NCBI GenBank assembly: GCA_002482715.1
Contig: DLGN01000070.1
Coordinates: 1 to 39,847 of the forward strand
DNA length: 39,847 bases
Origin: Oxalobacteraceae bacterium UBA7693
Lineage (GTDB): Bacteria > Pseudomonadota > Gammaproteobacteria > Burkholderiales > Burkholderiaceae_D
Direction: 5' to 3'
In this document: one piece after another, positions 14,982 through 23,931 of the stretch
Layout: the number at the start of each line of letters is the position of its first letter
Position numbering within the stretch: position 1 is the first letter of the stretch
Program-made: the position numbers and the translations under genes
The notes under the pieces: model-generated
Told to the model about the DNA's origin: nothing
The model's database searches: none
What the model saw: only the letters and a program-made list of their open reading frames with translations

Positions 14982-17900
14982 ATGAAGACAGGTTTTACGC
15001 TGTTACGATTGCTGCAAAGTTGGCGATATGCGCTTGGCTTGCTGGTGTGCGGCATCGTCATGCAACACGTTCTGGCATCTAACTTAGGTTCGCTACGCTT
15101 TGATCATATTGGACCGGATCAAGGATTTAGCTATCAATCAATCACCGCGATTACACAAGACCAACAAGGCTTCATGTGGTTCGGCACGCAAGCTGGTTTA
15201 GTCAAATTTGACGGTTATCGCAGCACAGTGTTTCGTAGCGATCCACTCAATCCCAAAACCCTCAGTGACAATTTTACGTCGGCACTTTATGTTCACAGCG
15301 ACGGCAATTTATGGGTGGGAACACAATCAGGTTTGAGTCTTTATGATCGCCATAGTAATAGCTTTACAAATTTTCTCAGACGAGGAAAGAACGCTGTTTT
15401 ATCTGGCAATTACAAAATCTATTCTATCGTCAGCGATGGTGGGGAAGGCCTTTGGTTGGCGACCGATTATGGCTTAATGCATTTTGATATGCGCACCCAC
15501 CAATTCCAAGACTTCCAACACAACAAAGACGATCCCGATAGCTTACGCGATAATCTGATTACCGATATGGTCAGTGATGCACAGCGCAATCTATGGATAG
15601 GCACGCCGGTTGGCTTAGACAAATTTAATCCGAGTACCAAAACTTTTAGCCACATCCATCTCGATGTCAATAATCGCTCCAATTTACGTCAAAATAGTAT
15701 CGTCTCACTATCGATCGATAGAGATCAGGTATTGTGGATAGGCAGTGACGCGGGTTTAACCAAGATCGCACTCAATAGCGAGAAAAAAGAAATCCAGGCA
15801 TTTGGTGATGCCGAGGGTTTTGAACTCGCTCACATTCAAACGCTTTATCATGATAAAAACGATACGCTCTGGATAGGAACCATCAATCAGGGACTATTCC
15901 GATTTCTTAAATCAACTGGAAAATTTGAGCAATTCCGACATCGTCCACTTGATCCGAATAGTTTGCTGCACAACCATGTAAGTAAGATTCTTCAAGATCA
16001 GACGGGGGTCTTGTGGATAGGAACCCGGTCTTCAGGATTAAGTCGCGTTGATTTAGCCAGCGGTGGTTTTAGCCGCTTTGTTCAGTTGCAGGATGATGCT
16101 ACCGGTACCAGCGACAACCGCATCCGCGCCATCGCATCTGCAGGGCGAGATCATTTATGGTTAGGCACTTATTCTGGTGGTTTGCTAAAAATGAATTTGC
16201 TCAATCGCAAAGTGGAGGTTTGGCAGAAAGAACCCGGCAAGAAACTGGCTTTGCAAGACAATCAAATCGCCAGTTTTTTACCAGAAAAAAATGGTCGCAT
16301 GTGGATAGGCACCCGCACTGGCCTGACTTTTTTTGATCCAATAAAGAATACTTTCACACCGGTTTTTATTAGCCATGACACCAATGATAATTACATAGAA
16401 CGATCCATCCTTGATCACACCGGCGCACTCTGGGTGTCCAGTCGTGGTGGTTTACACCGAAAACTACCTGAACAAAATCATTTCACGACTTTCAGACATG
16501 ACGCCAAAGATCCACATAGCCTGACCAATAATTGGGCGATGACCCTCGTGGAAGATAAGCAAGGCAAGATCTGGATTGGCACGATGAATGGTCTCGATTA
16601 TTTTGATCGCAAAACCGAGAAATTTATCCATTTACGCCATGACGAAAAAGATGTTCATAGCCTTAGTCACAATCGCGTACATAGTTTATTCATCGATAGC
16701 AAAGATCATTTGTGGGTAGGGACTTCTGGCGGCTTAAACCGCATGCAACAAAGTAGCGATGGTCGTATGCATTTTCAATTCTTTCCAACGCGTGCGGATG
16801 GATCAGCGGAATCAGTGGGCGGCATCTTAGAAGACAAATCAGGCAATATCTGGATCAGTAGTACTGCCGGAATCTCTCGCTTGGATACCAAAACAGGCAA
16901 GTTTAAAAACTTCACCGACAAAGACGGCATGATACAAGGCTCATTTCTCATTGGTGCGGTCTATCAATCCGATGACGGCACCATGAACTTTGGCGGCTGG
17001 ACAGGTTTAACCCGATTCAAGCCAGAAGATATTTCCGACAATATCATTCCGCCTAAAGTGTTGATCACGGACTTTTTGATTTCAAATCAATCCATTAGCA
17101 AATTAAGTAAAGATGGTGCACCACGACTGCAAACGTCAATTCACGACATCAAAGAAATTTATCTGAGCTATCTGGATTCCATATTTTCTATCGAATTCGC
17201 CGCCCTGCATTATGCAGATCCAAACGAAAATCGTTACGCCTATCAGCTGGAAGGATTTGACAGCAATTGGGTAGAAACGGATGCAAAGAAGCGCTTTGCA
17301 ACCTATACCAACTTAGATCCGGGTCGTTATATTTTTCGGGTGAAAGCCAGTAATAAAAATGATGTATGGAATGAACAAGCGCAGGAATTAGTGATTTATA
17401 TCGCGCCACCATTTTGGAAGACATGGTGGTTTCGGATCTTGTTAGTAGTTTTTTTGATCGGTCTTACCTACGCGATTTTCTTACTCCGCGTGCGTCAATT
17501 AATGCAGCAAAAACTCTTGCTGGAAGAGCAGGTAGCACTTCGTACTAAGGAATTACAGAATCAAAAAGTCGCCGTAGAAAAACAAAAGGAAACCCTAGAA
17601 CATGCACATAGAAATATCTCGCTCTTGAGTGAAATTGGCAAAAGAATTACTGCAAGTTTGAATACCGAAGCGATTATTGATCTGCTATACAAGAACGTGA
17701 ATAATCTGATGGATGCGACGGTATTTGGTATTGGTTTTTATGACAAAGACCGAGGGCTAATTGAGTTTCCTTTCGTGATTGAAGATGGCAAACCTTACGC
17801 GCCGTATACCCGGGATTTTTCAAACAAGAATCAACTGCCGGTCTGGTGTATAGAAAATCGCCGTGAGATTTTTATCGCTGATCTATACCAAGAATATCAA

Positions 17901-18935
17901 CACTATATTCAAGACTTATCATTCACTATTAATCCAGATAGCTGGGGTGCAGTGATGCAAGATGGTAGTAGCTCGGTGACCCCACTTTCGGTCTTATATG
18001 TGCCGTTCTTCGTGAAGGCAGAAATCCGTGGTGTTATCTGCGTGCAGAGTTATCAAACGCATGCCTATGAAAGTACGGATCTTGATATTCTGCGAACCTT
18101 GGCATCGTATGTCGGCATCGCTATGGATAATGCGGAAGCTTATCAACAACTGCAAGAGACGCAAGCGCAATTAGTCGAGCGCGAAAAATTAGCGGCATTG
18201 GGATCTTTAGTTGCTGGCGTTGCGCATGAACTCAATACGCCGCTTGGCAATAGTTTATTAATCGCTAGTTCGATAGAAGACAATATTCAACAGATTTCTG
18301 AAAAGATTGAATCTGGTCCTGTCAAGCGATCTGATTTCAAAAATTTTGCAGAACGCTGTCAAGAAGCGCTTACTTTACTGATGCGTAGTTTGCACACCAG
18401 TGCTAATTTGGTCAGTAGTTTCAAACAGGTAGCGGTCGATCAAGCCAGCGCCCAGGCCCGCAGTTTTGACTTGAAACAAACGACTGTTGAAATCATTGCG
18501 ACCATGATGAATCAGGTGCGTCATGCTGAGCACGAATTGATGATCGATATTCCTGAGAAAATCGAGATGCATAGTTATCCCGGCCCTTACGGACAAGTGC
18601 TGATTAACTTATTACAAAATGCGATGTTGCATGCTTTTGAGGGACGCAAACACGGCATCATGACAATTAGTGCACATCGCCTGTCTGGCGACTTAGTGCA
18701 AATATCGTTTAAAGATAACGGAATAGGCATTCAAGAAGATTATCTGCATCGCATCTTCGAACCATTCTTCACGACCAAACTCGGTCACGGCGGCTCGGGC
18801 CTGGGCTTGAATGTGACTTACAACATCGTCACCTCACTGCTAGGCGGACAGATTTTTGTCGAGAGTGTGATCGGTGAGGGAACCGTATTTCGTCTGGAAT
18901 TGCCAGTCAATGTACTGGCTAACTTCGCGACATAA
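14982..18935 (+). CDS. Two-component-regulator-propeller sensor histidine kinase with GAF domain
   Basis: A 1317-residue membrane sensor. An N-terminal export or anchor segment (about 12-33) precedes about 14 regulator-propeller repeats (residues about 40-690) with the signature LWIGTxxGL, enough for two seven-bladed periplasmic propellers. Then come a Y_Y_Y domain (about 735-805), a transmembrane helix (about 812-836), a coiled coil (840-880), a GAF domain (about 905-1055), a HisKA-type dimerisation region with His1082 in GVAHELNTPLG, and an HATPase domain with the N box around Asn1213 (LLQNAM), DNGIGI, FEPFFTTK and GGSGLGL. Unlike Bacteroides hybrid versions it has no receiver or AraC domain, so it must phosphorylate a separate response regulator; none is adjacent. 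The propeller head of relatives senses extracellular glycans, but the ligand here is unknown. Confidence 0.93.
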   Translation: MKTGFTLLRLLQSWRYALGLLVCGIVMQHVLASNLGSLRFDHIGPDQGFSYQSITAITQDQQGFMWFGTQAGLVKFDGYRSTVFRSDPLNPKTLSDNFTSALYVHSDGNLWVGTQSGLSLYDRHSNSFTNFLRRGKNAVLSGNYKIYSIVSDGGEGLWLATDYGLMHFDMRTHQFQDFQHNKDDPDSLRDNLITDMVSDAQRNLWIGTPVGLDKFNPSTKTFSHIHLDVNNRSNLRQNSIVSLSIDRDQVLWIGSDAGLTKIALNSEKKEIQAFGDAEGFELAHIQTLYHDKNDTLWIGTINQGLFRFLKSTGKFEQFRHRPLDPNSLLHNHVSKILQDQTGVLWIGTRSSGLSRVDLASGGFSRFVQLQDDATGTSDNRIRAIASAGRDHLWLGTYSGGLLKMNLLNRKVEVWQKEPGKKLALQDNQIASFLPEKNGRMWIGTRTGLTFFDPIKNTFTPVFISHDTNDNYIERSILDHTGALWVSSRGGLHRKLPEQNHFTTFRHDAKDPHSLTNNWAMTLVEDKQGKIWIGTMNGLDYFDRKTEKFIHLRHDEKDVHSLSHNRVHSLFIDSKDHLWVGTSGGLNRMQQSSDGRMHFQFFPTRADGSAESVGGILEDKSGNIWISSTAGISRLDTKTGKFKNFTDKDGMIQGSFLIGAVYQSDDGTMNFGGWTGLTRFKPEDISDNIIPPKVLITDFLISNQSISKLSKDGAPRLQTSIHDIKEIYLSYLDSIFSIEFAALHYADPNENRYAYQLEGFDSNWVETDAKKRFATYTNLDPGRYIFRVKASNKNDVWNEQAQELVIYIAPPFWKTWWFRILLVVFLIGLTYAIFLLRVRQLMQQKLLLEEQVALRTKELQNQKVAVEKQKETLEHAHRNISLLSEIGKRITASLNTEAIIDLLYKNVNNLMDATVFGIGFYDKDRGLIEFPFVIEDGKPYAPYTRDFSNKNQLPVWCIENRREIFIADLYQEYQHYIQDLSFTINPDSWGAVMQDGSSSVTPLSVLYVPFFVKAEIRGVICVQSYQTHAYESTDLDILRTLASYVGIAMDNAEAYQQLQETQAQLVEREKLAALGSLVAGVAHELNTPLGNSLLIASSIEDNIQQISEKIESGPVKRSDFKNFAERCQEALTLLMRSLHTSANLVSSFKQVAVDQASAQARSFDLKQTTVEIIATMMNQVRHAEHELMIDIPEKIEMHSYPGPYGQVLINLLQNAMLHAFEGRKHGIMTISAHRLSGDLVQISFKDNGIGIQEDYLHRIFEPFFTTKLGHGGSGLGLNVTYNIVTSLLGGQIFVESVIGEGTVFRLELPVNVLANFAT

Positions 18936-19072
18936 TACTGTGGCACTTCTGTTGTTGGTGGTACTGAATAGTGAGTACCTAGTTGGTTTGTCACAAGCGG
19001 ACAAGTCAAATGAACCTGCCCGCTCGTTCAAGTCGTGTATGAGCTAGTACAGCGAATACCCGATGATCTGGC

Positions 19073-21058
19073 TTAGCTGTTCACTGGCTCAATCAAACCC
19101 TTTTGCTTTGCCGTTTGTATCAATTCCCAGATTTGCTTCTCTGCTTGTTGTGACAAACTTTCCATTTTTTTGCCCAGCTGTTCCATTTGTGCGCCCAAGG
19201 CTTCCATTGGTTTAGCGGCCTCTTCCATTTTCTTGCTCATGGCTTGCAATGGTTGCAGCGATTGTTCAAGTTGCTGATGATGTTGTTGAAATAGCTGATC
19301 ATTCTTCTGCATCTCTTTCATCAACTGTTGAAATTTGCCCTGCTCTTTGGATAGCTCTTCAAGTGCACGTTGGCGCGTTTGTGCGTTGCTGGCTTTTTCC
19401 ACTTTCGCTGCCGCAGCTTCCATTTTGAGTTCGAACGCAGCGACTTTGTTCTCGTAATCACGCATCTTCGCATCGAATTGCGCACTGTACTTGTCGTCCA
19501 GTCGAGGTTGCTTTTCACTCAGTGATTGCATTTGCGCGCCGATTTTTTCCATCACAGCACCTTGTACTTCCATTTTTTTGCCATGCTGCTCCATCTGTTC
19601 GCCCAATTCTTCCATTGGTTTATAGGCAGCATTGGCTTGTCCTACAATTTCTGGATCTTTGATTAGATAGGATGTGCCTTGCTCTGAAAACCACAGAAAA
19701 TCTTGCTTATTTTCTTTGCGCAGTTTCTCGATTTCGGCAAGCCCCTTTCGATCACTGTTCACAAAGGTATTGTGTTTGTCAGCGTGTTTGACTAAGGCGA
19801 ATTGCGGCTCTTTCTTTCCATTTTTGTGTTGCACCAATGGCGTCATCGCTGGTGCGCTGACGGGAGCCGGAGTAGCGCTTATGATCAGAGCAGGTGCTGT
19901 ATTTTCTACCGTACTGTCTACTGCATCTTCTACCTTATTGACCACAGTACTTGCTACGGTACTTGCTATCGTATTGGCTGCCGTACTTAATATCATTATC
20001 GGCGCAGTTGGGGGTACAACACTTGCTTGCGCGTAAAGTGCAAGGCATGCTGCCCCCAAACCCAGACTGGGCAAGACTATTTTCCAGCCCGCGGTTTTCA
20101 CTGTTGAATCGGCTTGTATCAATCGTTTAATACGTAACATAAGATTTCCTCCATGTGCCACTTGGGCGAGTTGAGGGTGGGTGAACTGGAATCGCTCCAG
20201 TTCGGATAATGCAAGTGCCAGGCGCCGCGGTTCGCCTAACAGACTTGCGGCTAAATCATCTGCAATTTGTTCTCGTTCGATACGAATTTGTTTGGATAAC
20301 CACCAAACGGCAGGGTGGTAAAACAAGACAACTTCGATCAAGCTCTGTAACAAATTCATAAAGTAATCAAAGCGCTTAATGTGGGCGACTTCATGCGCCA
20401 ATAAGGCTTCTAACAATTCGGCAGGCATTCCACTGACCAGCGAAGCAGGCAGGATGACAATCGGTCGCCACCAACCAGCGGTCACAGGAAATTCCAACTG
20501 CGTCGATATGCCCAAACGTAATTTTTGCTGAATGCCCATCGCGTTTGCCATGCGCTGCAATTTGGCTTGCCATATCGGATCACTGACTTGTTTGGCTTGC
20601 TGCACTTGTTGCGAAACCCAACGCAAACCCAAGATCATGCGCAGCAATAAAACGCATACTCCTGCCATCCATAGTCCCACCAGGTAAGGCAACAAGGGCT
20701 TTAAACTAGACCATTGCGATTGCCATTGTGCGAAAGCAGAGTGCGTAATGTGCGTAAGCCCAGTGCCATTTTCACTGATCAGTGATGGTGCAGCACCAGC
20801 ATTCTTATCAGGCGCACTGTCGATCATCGCAAGACTAACTAGGTCTTGTGCCGGCGCGTTTTGGATCAGGTAAATGACCGGAAGGAGCAAACACAGGCAT
20901 AAAGCCATGCCACTGAGCATATAGCGTGCTTGTGCCGATGCACCACGTAATGCACGTAGCAGCACAGCGGCGACAGCGGCAATCACCATGCCTTGCCAGA
21001 CAAAATGCAGTAGCGCGGTGGCTACAACGATTAGCCATTCTTGGAAATTAGCGTTCAT
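19073..21058 (-). CDS. M56 family (BlaR1-like) membrane metalloprotease with coiled-coil tail
   Basis: A 661-residue protein. N-terminal helices lie at about 8-34, 45-66 and 124-145. A cytoplasmic gluzincin domain carries the zinc motif HEVAH (H222, E223, H226) and a downstream ligand region EREQIADD (around E263). A further helix is at about 327-346. The C-terminal 300 residues are not a penicillin-binding sensor domain. They contain a Thr/Val/Ala-rich linker, a segment DFLWFSEQGTSYLIKDPEI, and two blocks of four heptads of the form M-E-x-x-G-x-x (from about 482 and 611) flanking a Gln/Lys/Glu coiled coil. In BlaR1 systems this protease relieves BlaI repression; that role is inferred here from the overlap by 11 bp with the upstream blaI-type gene. 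A GAGGA site precedes the ATG. Confidence 0.92.
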   Translation of the reverse strand: MNANFQEWLIVVATALLHFVWQGMVIAAVAAVLLRALRGASAQARYMLSGMALCLCLLLPVIYLIQNAPAQDLVSLAMIDSAPDKNAGAAPSLISENGTGLTHITHSAFAQWQSQWSSLKPLLPYLVGLWMAGVCVLLLRMILGLRWVSQQVQQAKQVSDPIWQAKLQRMANAMGIQQKLRLGISTQLEFPVTAGWWRPIVILPASLVSGMPAELLEALLAHEVAHIKRFDYFMNLLQSLIEVVLFYHPAVWWLSKQIRIEREQIADDLAASLLGEPRRLALALSELERFQFTHPQLAQVAHGGNLMLRIKRLIQADSTVKTAGWKIVLPSLGLGAACLALYAQASVVPPTAPIMILSTAANTIASTVASTVVNKVEDAVDSTVENTAPALIISATPAPVSAPAMTPLVQHKNGKKEPQFALVKHADKHNTFVNSDRKGLAEIEKLRKENKQDFLWFSEQGTSYLIKDPEIVGQANAAYKPMEELGEQMEQHGKKMEVQGAVMEKIGAQMQSLSEKQPRLDDKYSAQFDAKMRDYENKVAAFELKMEAAAAKVEKASNAQTRQRALEELSKEQGKFQQLMKEMQKNDQLFQQHHQQLEQSLQPLQAMSKKMEEAAKPMEALGAQMEQLGKKMESLSQQAEKQIWELIQTAKQKGLIEPVNS

Positions 21059-21473
21059 TTTTGTCCTCGTGTAAGAAGGCTTGAATTTCAGCTCTGTCTT
21101 TTTCGCTGACGTGCTCTTTTAGTGCCGCCATGATGAGCTCTTTGCCAGAACCGGAAAACGCACGCTGAATGAAATCCTTTAACAGATTTGTTTGTAATTT
21201 CTCTTGTGGCTGCGCAGCTGCATAGACATGCGAACGCGCAGTTTCGTCGCGCGCGAGTAAACCATCGGTATGCATAATTTGTAATTGCCGTAAGACGGTT
21301 GCTTGATTGATTTCTGGTCGATCTGCCTGAACTCGTTCAAACACTTGTTTTGCTGTCGCCGGACCTTGTTGCCACAATACCCGCAATAGTGCTAACTCGG
21401 CCGAAGTAGGCTTACGAGTCGGCATGGCATCGGACAATGTGGTCTGAGAATTTGATTTTTTTGAGATCGACAT
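21048..21473 (-). CDS. BlaI/MecI/CopY family transcriptional repressor
   Basis: A 141-residue winged-helix repressor. The family pattern is clear: PTSAELALLRVLWQQGPATA (helix 1-2), INQATVLRQLQIMHTDGLLA (recognition helix) and ARSHVYAAA (wing), followed by a dimerisation region ending EDKNER. The start was set at 21473, with AAGGA 8 bases upstream. An in-frame ATG at 21512 exists, but it lies at the edge of the TCTAGA operator array. The 3' end overlaps the M56 protease gene by 11 bp, so the two are translationally coupled, as in bla/mec regulatory pairs. No beta-lactamase gene is adjacent; the regulated targets, apart from the operon itself, are unknown. Confidence 0.93.
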   Translation of the reverse strand: MSISKKSNSQTTLSDAMPTRKPTSAELALLRVLWQQGPATAKQVFERVQADRPEINQATVLRQLQIMHTDGLLARDETARSHVYAAAQPQEKLQTNLLKDFIQRAFSGSGKELIMAALKEHVSEKDRAEIQAFLHEDKNER

Positions 21474-21511
21474 ACAGCTTTTCCTTTTCTGAATATCGAT
21501 AGCATAGACCA

Positions 21512-21545
21512 TCTAGAATATTTTTTCTAGAAATATTTTTCTAGA
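21512..21545. promoter_or_regulatory. Putative BlaI operator: three TCTAGA sites on a 14-bp period
   Basis: TCTAGA occurs at 21512-21517, 21526-21531 and 21540-21545, separated by AT-only spacers of 8 bp. Adjacent pairs form two overlapping, nearly palindromic 20-bp dyads. The position just upstream of the BlaI-type gene start fits autoregulation. Known BlaI/MecI operators are dyads with TACA/TGTA cores, so the half-site here differs. Confidence 0.7.
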
Positions 21546-21944
21546 TCGTTTTTTTCAAAACTTCTCAAAAGTCAGAACAAAGCTTTCTGCAAGGAAATGT
21601 CTGTTAATTGGCAGAAGAAGGCGTTAAATTACCGCAAAGAAATAGTTAATAATCATCATCTAAATGCAACAAAAAACAACAGTTTTCTGACACTTTTGTA
21701 CATTTTTCTGAAAATGTGTTTGTCTAACTAAGTTGTTGAATACATACTCCGACTTGGCACTGGTATTGATATAAATCAAATTCCAAGTACCAAATAAACA
21801 ATTATGAGGAGACTGTTAGTTTCGATTAATTGAATAAAATTAAAAACAGTTGATACATAATTGCGGTAAGAAAGCGTCAGTTTATCGACAGTTCAGTAAT
21901 CTTCAACTTACATTTAATGCCAAACCTGGGGAGGCAAAATTATA
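21546..21944. other. Long leader/promoter region of the S8 protease gene
   Basis: About 400 AT-rich bp between the BlaI operator and the S8 protease start. It contains an ACATTTT/AAAATGT dyad (21700-21717), the FNR-like dyad at 21766-21779, a possible -10 (TATGAG, 21803-21808) and a GGGGAGG ribosome site at 21928-21934. No coding frame on the plus strand was recognised. Confidence 0.5.
21766..21779 (+). promoter_or_regulatory. Perfect FNR/Anr-type binding dyad
   Basis: TTGAT-ATAA-ATCAA is an exact match to the FNR/Anr consensus TTGAT-N4-ATCAA. Its centre (21772.5) lies about 41-42 bp before the start site predicted from the TATGAG at 21803-21808, which is the class II activator position. It is 165 bp upstream of the S8 protease start. 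Confidence 0.65.
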
Positions 21945-23777
21945 ATGAAAAAATTCGTAAAACTTACACTGGCCGCATCTGCTGTGATGTCCTGCTTTGC
22001 AGTGCAAGCTGGTGAAATCAAAGGAATCAACGCAGCAAACGTGATTCCAAACCGTTACATCGTGGTGTTTAAAGACACTGCAATGACAAACTTCCGTGGA
22101 GAAAAACAATCGACCGCCGTGGTCGCTAACGCAGTTGGTCAACGCTTTGGCGCAAAAGTAGAACGTGCTTTCAACCACGTGTTGAACGGCGCAGTCATTA
22201 CAACAGATGTACAAAACGCTAAACGTCTGGCAGATGATCCTGAAGTTGCTTACGTTGAAGCAGATCAAATTATGCGGATCAGCGGCACACAAACTAGCGC
22301 AACTTGGGGTCTCGATCGTATTGATCAAACCAACTTGCCCTTAAATGGCTCTTTCACTTATCCATCTAGCAGTGGTGTACACGCCTACATCTTAGATACC
22401 GGTATTCGCGGTACACACAACGACTTTACAGGTCGCATGGGTAATGGCTACACAGCGGTGAATGATGGCCAAGGTACCAATGACTGCCAAGGTCACGGTA
22501 CTCACGTTGCCGGTACAGTCGGTGGAACAACTTGGGGTGTAGCAAAAAATGTTACCTTGCATCCAGTACGCGTATTGGGTTGCGACGGTAGCGGCTCAAA
22601 CTCTGGCGTGATCGCCGGGATGGATTGGGTCACTGCCAATGCAGTAAAACCAGCAGTAGCAAACATGTCTTTAGGTGGCGGTGCATCACAAGCGACCGAT
22701 GATGCAATTGCACGCATGACAAACGCTGGTATTGCAACCGTGGTCGCCGCAGGTAATGATTCCAGCAATGCATGTAACTACTCTCCAGCGCGCGCTCCAA
22801 GCGCCATTACTGTTGGTTCCACAACGAGCAGCGATGCGATGTCCAGCTTCTCTAACTATGGTTCTTGTGTGGACGTTTATGGTCCAGGTTCGAACATCAC
22901 TTCAGCATCTTACAGTTCCAACACCGGCTCCACTTCAATGTCTGGAACATCGATGGCTTCACCGCATTTAGCGGGTGTTGCTGCCTTGTATTTAGCTGCA
23001 AATCCAAACGCAACGCCTTCACAAGTGACCACAGCGATTGTCAATAATTCTTTGACAGGCAAAATCACTGGCATTCCATCTGGCGTGAACAAGTTTGTTA
23101 ACATCCAGTTCTTAAATGGTGATGTGGTAACACCGCCAACCGGTGGCGTATTGACGAAAGACGTTGCAAAATCATTCTCTGCAGCGACTGGTCAAAGTGC
23201 AGCTTACACTTTCGTTGTGCCAACTGGCGCGACAAATTTGACATTCAAAATGTCCGGCGGCACGGGTGATGGTGATTTGTATACCAAGTTAGGTTCTGCA
23301 CCAACAACTACATCGTATTTGGCAAAGTCTGATGGTTCTACCAACGCAGAAACGATCACGATTGCAGCGCCAACAGCAGGCACTTACCACTTGTTAGCGA
23401 ATGCGTATGCTGCGGTAAGCGGAGCATCGATTGTGGCTAGCTACCAAACTGGTACTACGCCACCAAGTGGCACGGCTCTGGTCAGCGGCACGGCACAAAG
23501 CGTGACATTGGCGACCAATGCATCCAAGTTGTACTACATCACTGTTCCTTCTGGTAAAACTAGTTTGACCTTTACTTTGTCTGGCGGCACCGGTGATGCA
23601 GATTTGTATGCACGTATGACTACGGCACCAACAACCACTAGCTTCACCAAAAAATCCGATGGATCTACTAACACAGAAACCATCACATTCAGCGCACCAG
23701 CTGCTGGCACTTACTACTTGTTAGTGAATGCTTATGCTGCGACGAATGGCGCAAGCGTGAAAGCGGTTGTGCAATAA
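21945..23777 (+). CDS. Secreted S8 (subtilisin/proteinase K-like) serine protease with two PPC domains
   Basis: A 610-residue extracellular protease. It has a signal peptide (1-22, ending AVQA), an inhibitor I9 propeptide (about 36-110), and a peptidase S8 domain (about 120-390) with the triad Asp151 (YILDTGI), His184 (GHGTHVAG) and Ser336 (GTSMASPH), plus oxyanion Asn271 (AAGND). Two C-terminal prepeptidase (PPC) domains follow at about 402-501 and 511-610; they are close copies of each other (both contain the SGGTGD motif followed by DLY, and GTY near the end). PPC domains are usually removed after secretion or assist export or binding. The start has a GGGGAGG ribosome site, and the gene ends at a strong terminator. 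Confidence 0.96.
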   Translation: MKKFVKLTLAASAVMSCFAVQAGEIKGINAANVIPNRYIVVFKDTAMTNFRGEKQSTAVVANAVGQRFGAKVERAFNHVLNGAVITTDVQNAKRLADDPEVAYVEADQIMRISGTQTSATWGLDRIDQTNLPLNGSFTYPSSSGVHAYILDTGIRGTHNDFTGRMGNGYTAVNDGQGTNDCQGHGTHVAGTVGGTTWGVAKNVTLHPVRVLGCDGSGSNSGVIAGMDWVTANAVKPAVANMSLGGGASQATDDAIARMTNAGIATVVAAGNDSSNACNYSPARAPSAITVGSTTSSDAMSSFSNYGSCVDVYGPGSNITSASYSSNTGSTSMSGTSMASPHLAGVAALYLAANPNATPSQVTTAIVNNSLTGKITGIPSGVNKFVNIQFLNGDVVTPPTGGVLTKDVAKSFSAATGQSAAYTFVVPTGATNLTFKMSGGTGDGDLYTKLGSAPTTTSYLAKSDGSTNAETITIAAPTAGTYHLLANAYAAVSGASIVASYQTGTTPPSGTALVSGTAQSVTLATNASKLYYITVPSGKTSLTFTLSGGTGDADLYARMTTAPTTTSFTKKSDGSTNTETITFSAPAAGTYYLLVNAYAATNGASVKAVVQ

Positions 23778-23796
23778 TTTGTAGGTATCAATTAAT

Positions 23797-23830
23797 GTGA
23801 GACTTGCGCATTACATCGAGGCAAGCTCAC
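23797..23830 (+). other. Imperfect hairpin upstream of the S8 terminator
   Basis: GTGAG-A-CTTGC and GCAAG-C-TCAC pair with a single bulge around a 13-base loop, just past the protease stop and 4 bp before the main terminator. It may stabilise the 3' end of the transcript. Confidence 0.4.
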
Positions 23831-23834
23831 ATGC

Positions 23835-23868
23835 AAAAAGCCGTTGATCGCAAAATCAACGGCTTTTT
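23835..23868. terminator. Rho-independent terminator after the S8 protease gene
   Basis: AAAAAGCCGTTGAT (23835-23848), loop CGCAAA, and ATCAACGGCTTTTT (23855-23868): a perfect GC-containing stem with A and T tracts on both sides. It is a classical bidirectional intrinsic terminator, also serving the convergent dioxygenase gene. Confidence 0.95.
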
Positions 23869-23931
23869 CTTTTCATCGCCATCACATCCATCCAGCAAGA
23901 AACTGCTGCACAGCGCTAGCAAACGGTTGAA

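Noticed and set aside
14982..18935. Hybrid two-component system with built-in response regulator
   Set aside because: The protein ends right after the HATPase domain; no receiver or HTH sequence follows.
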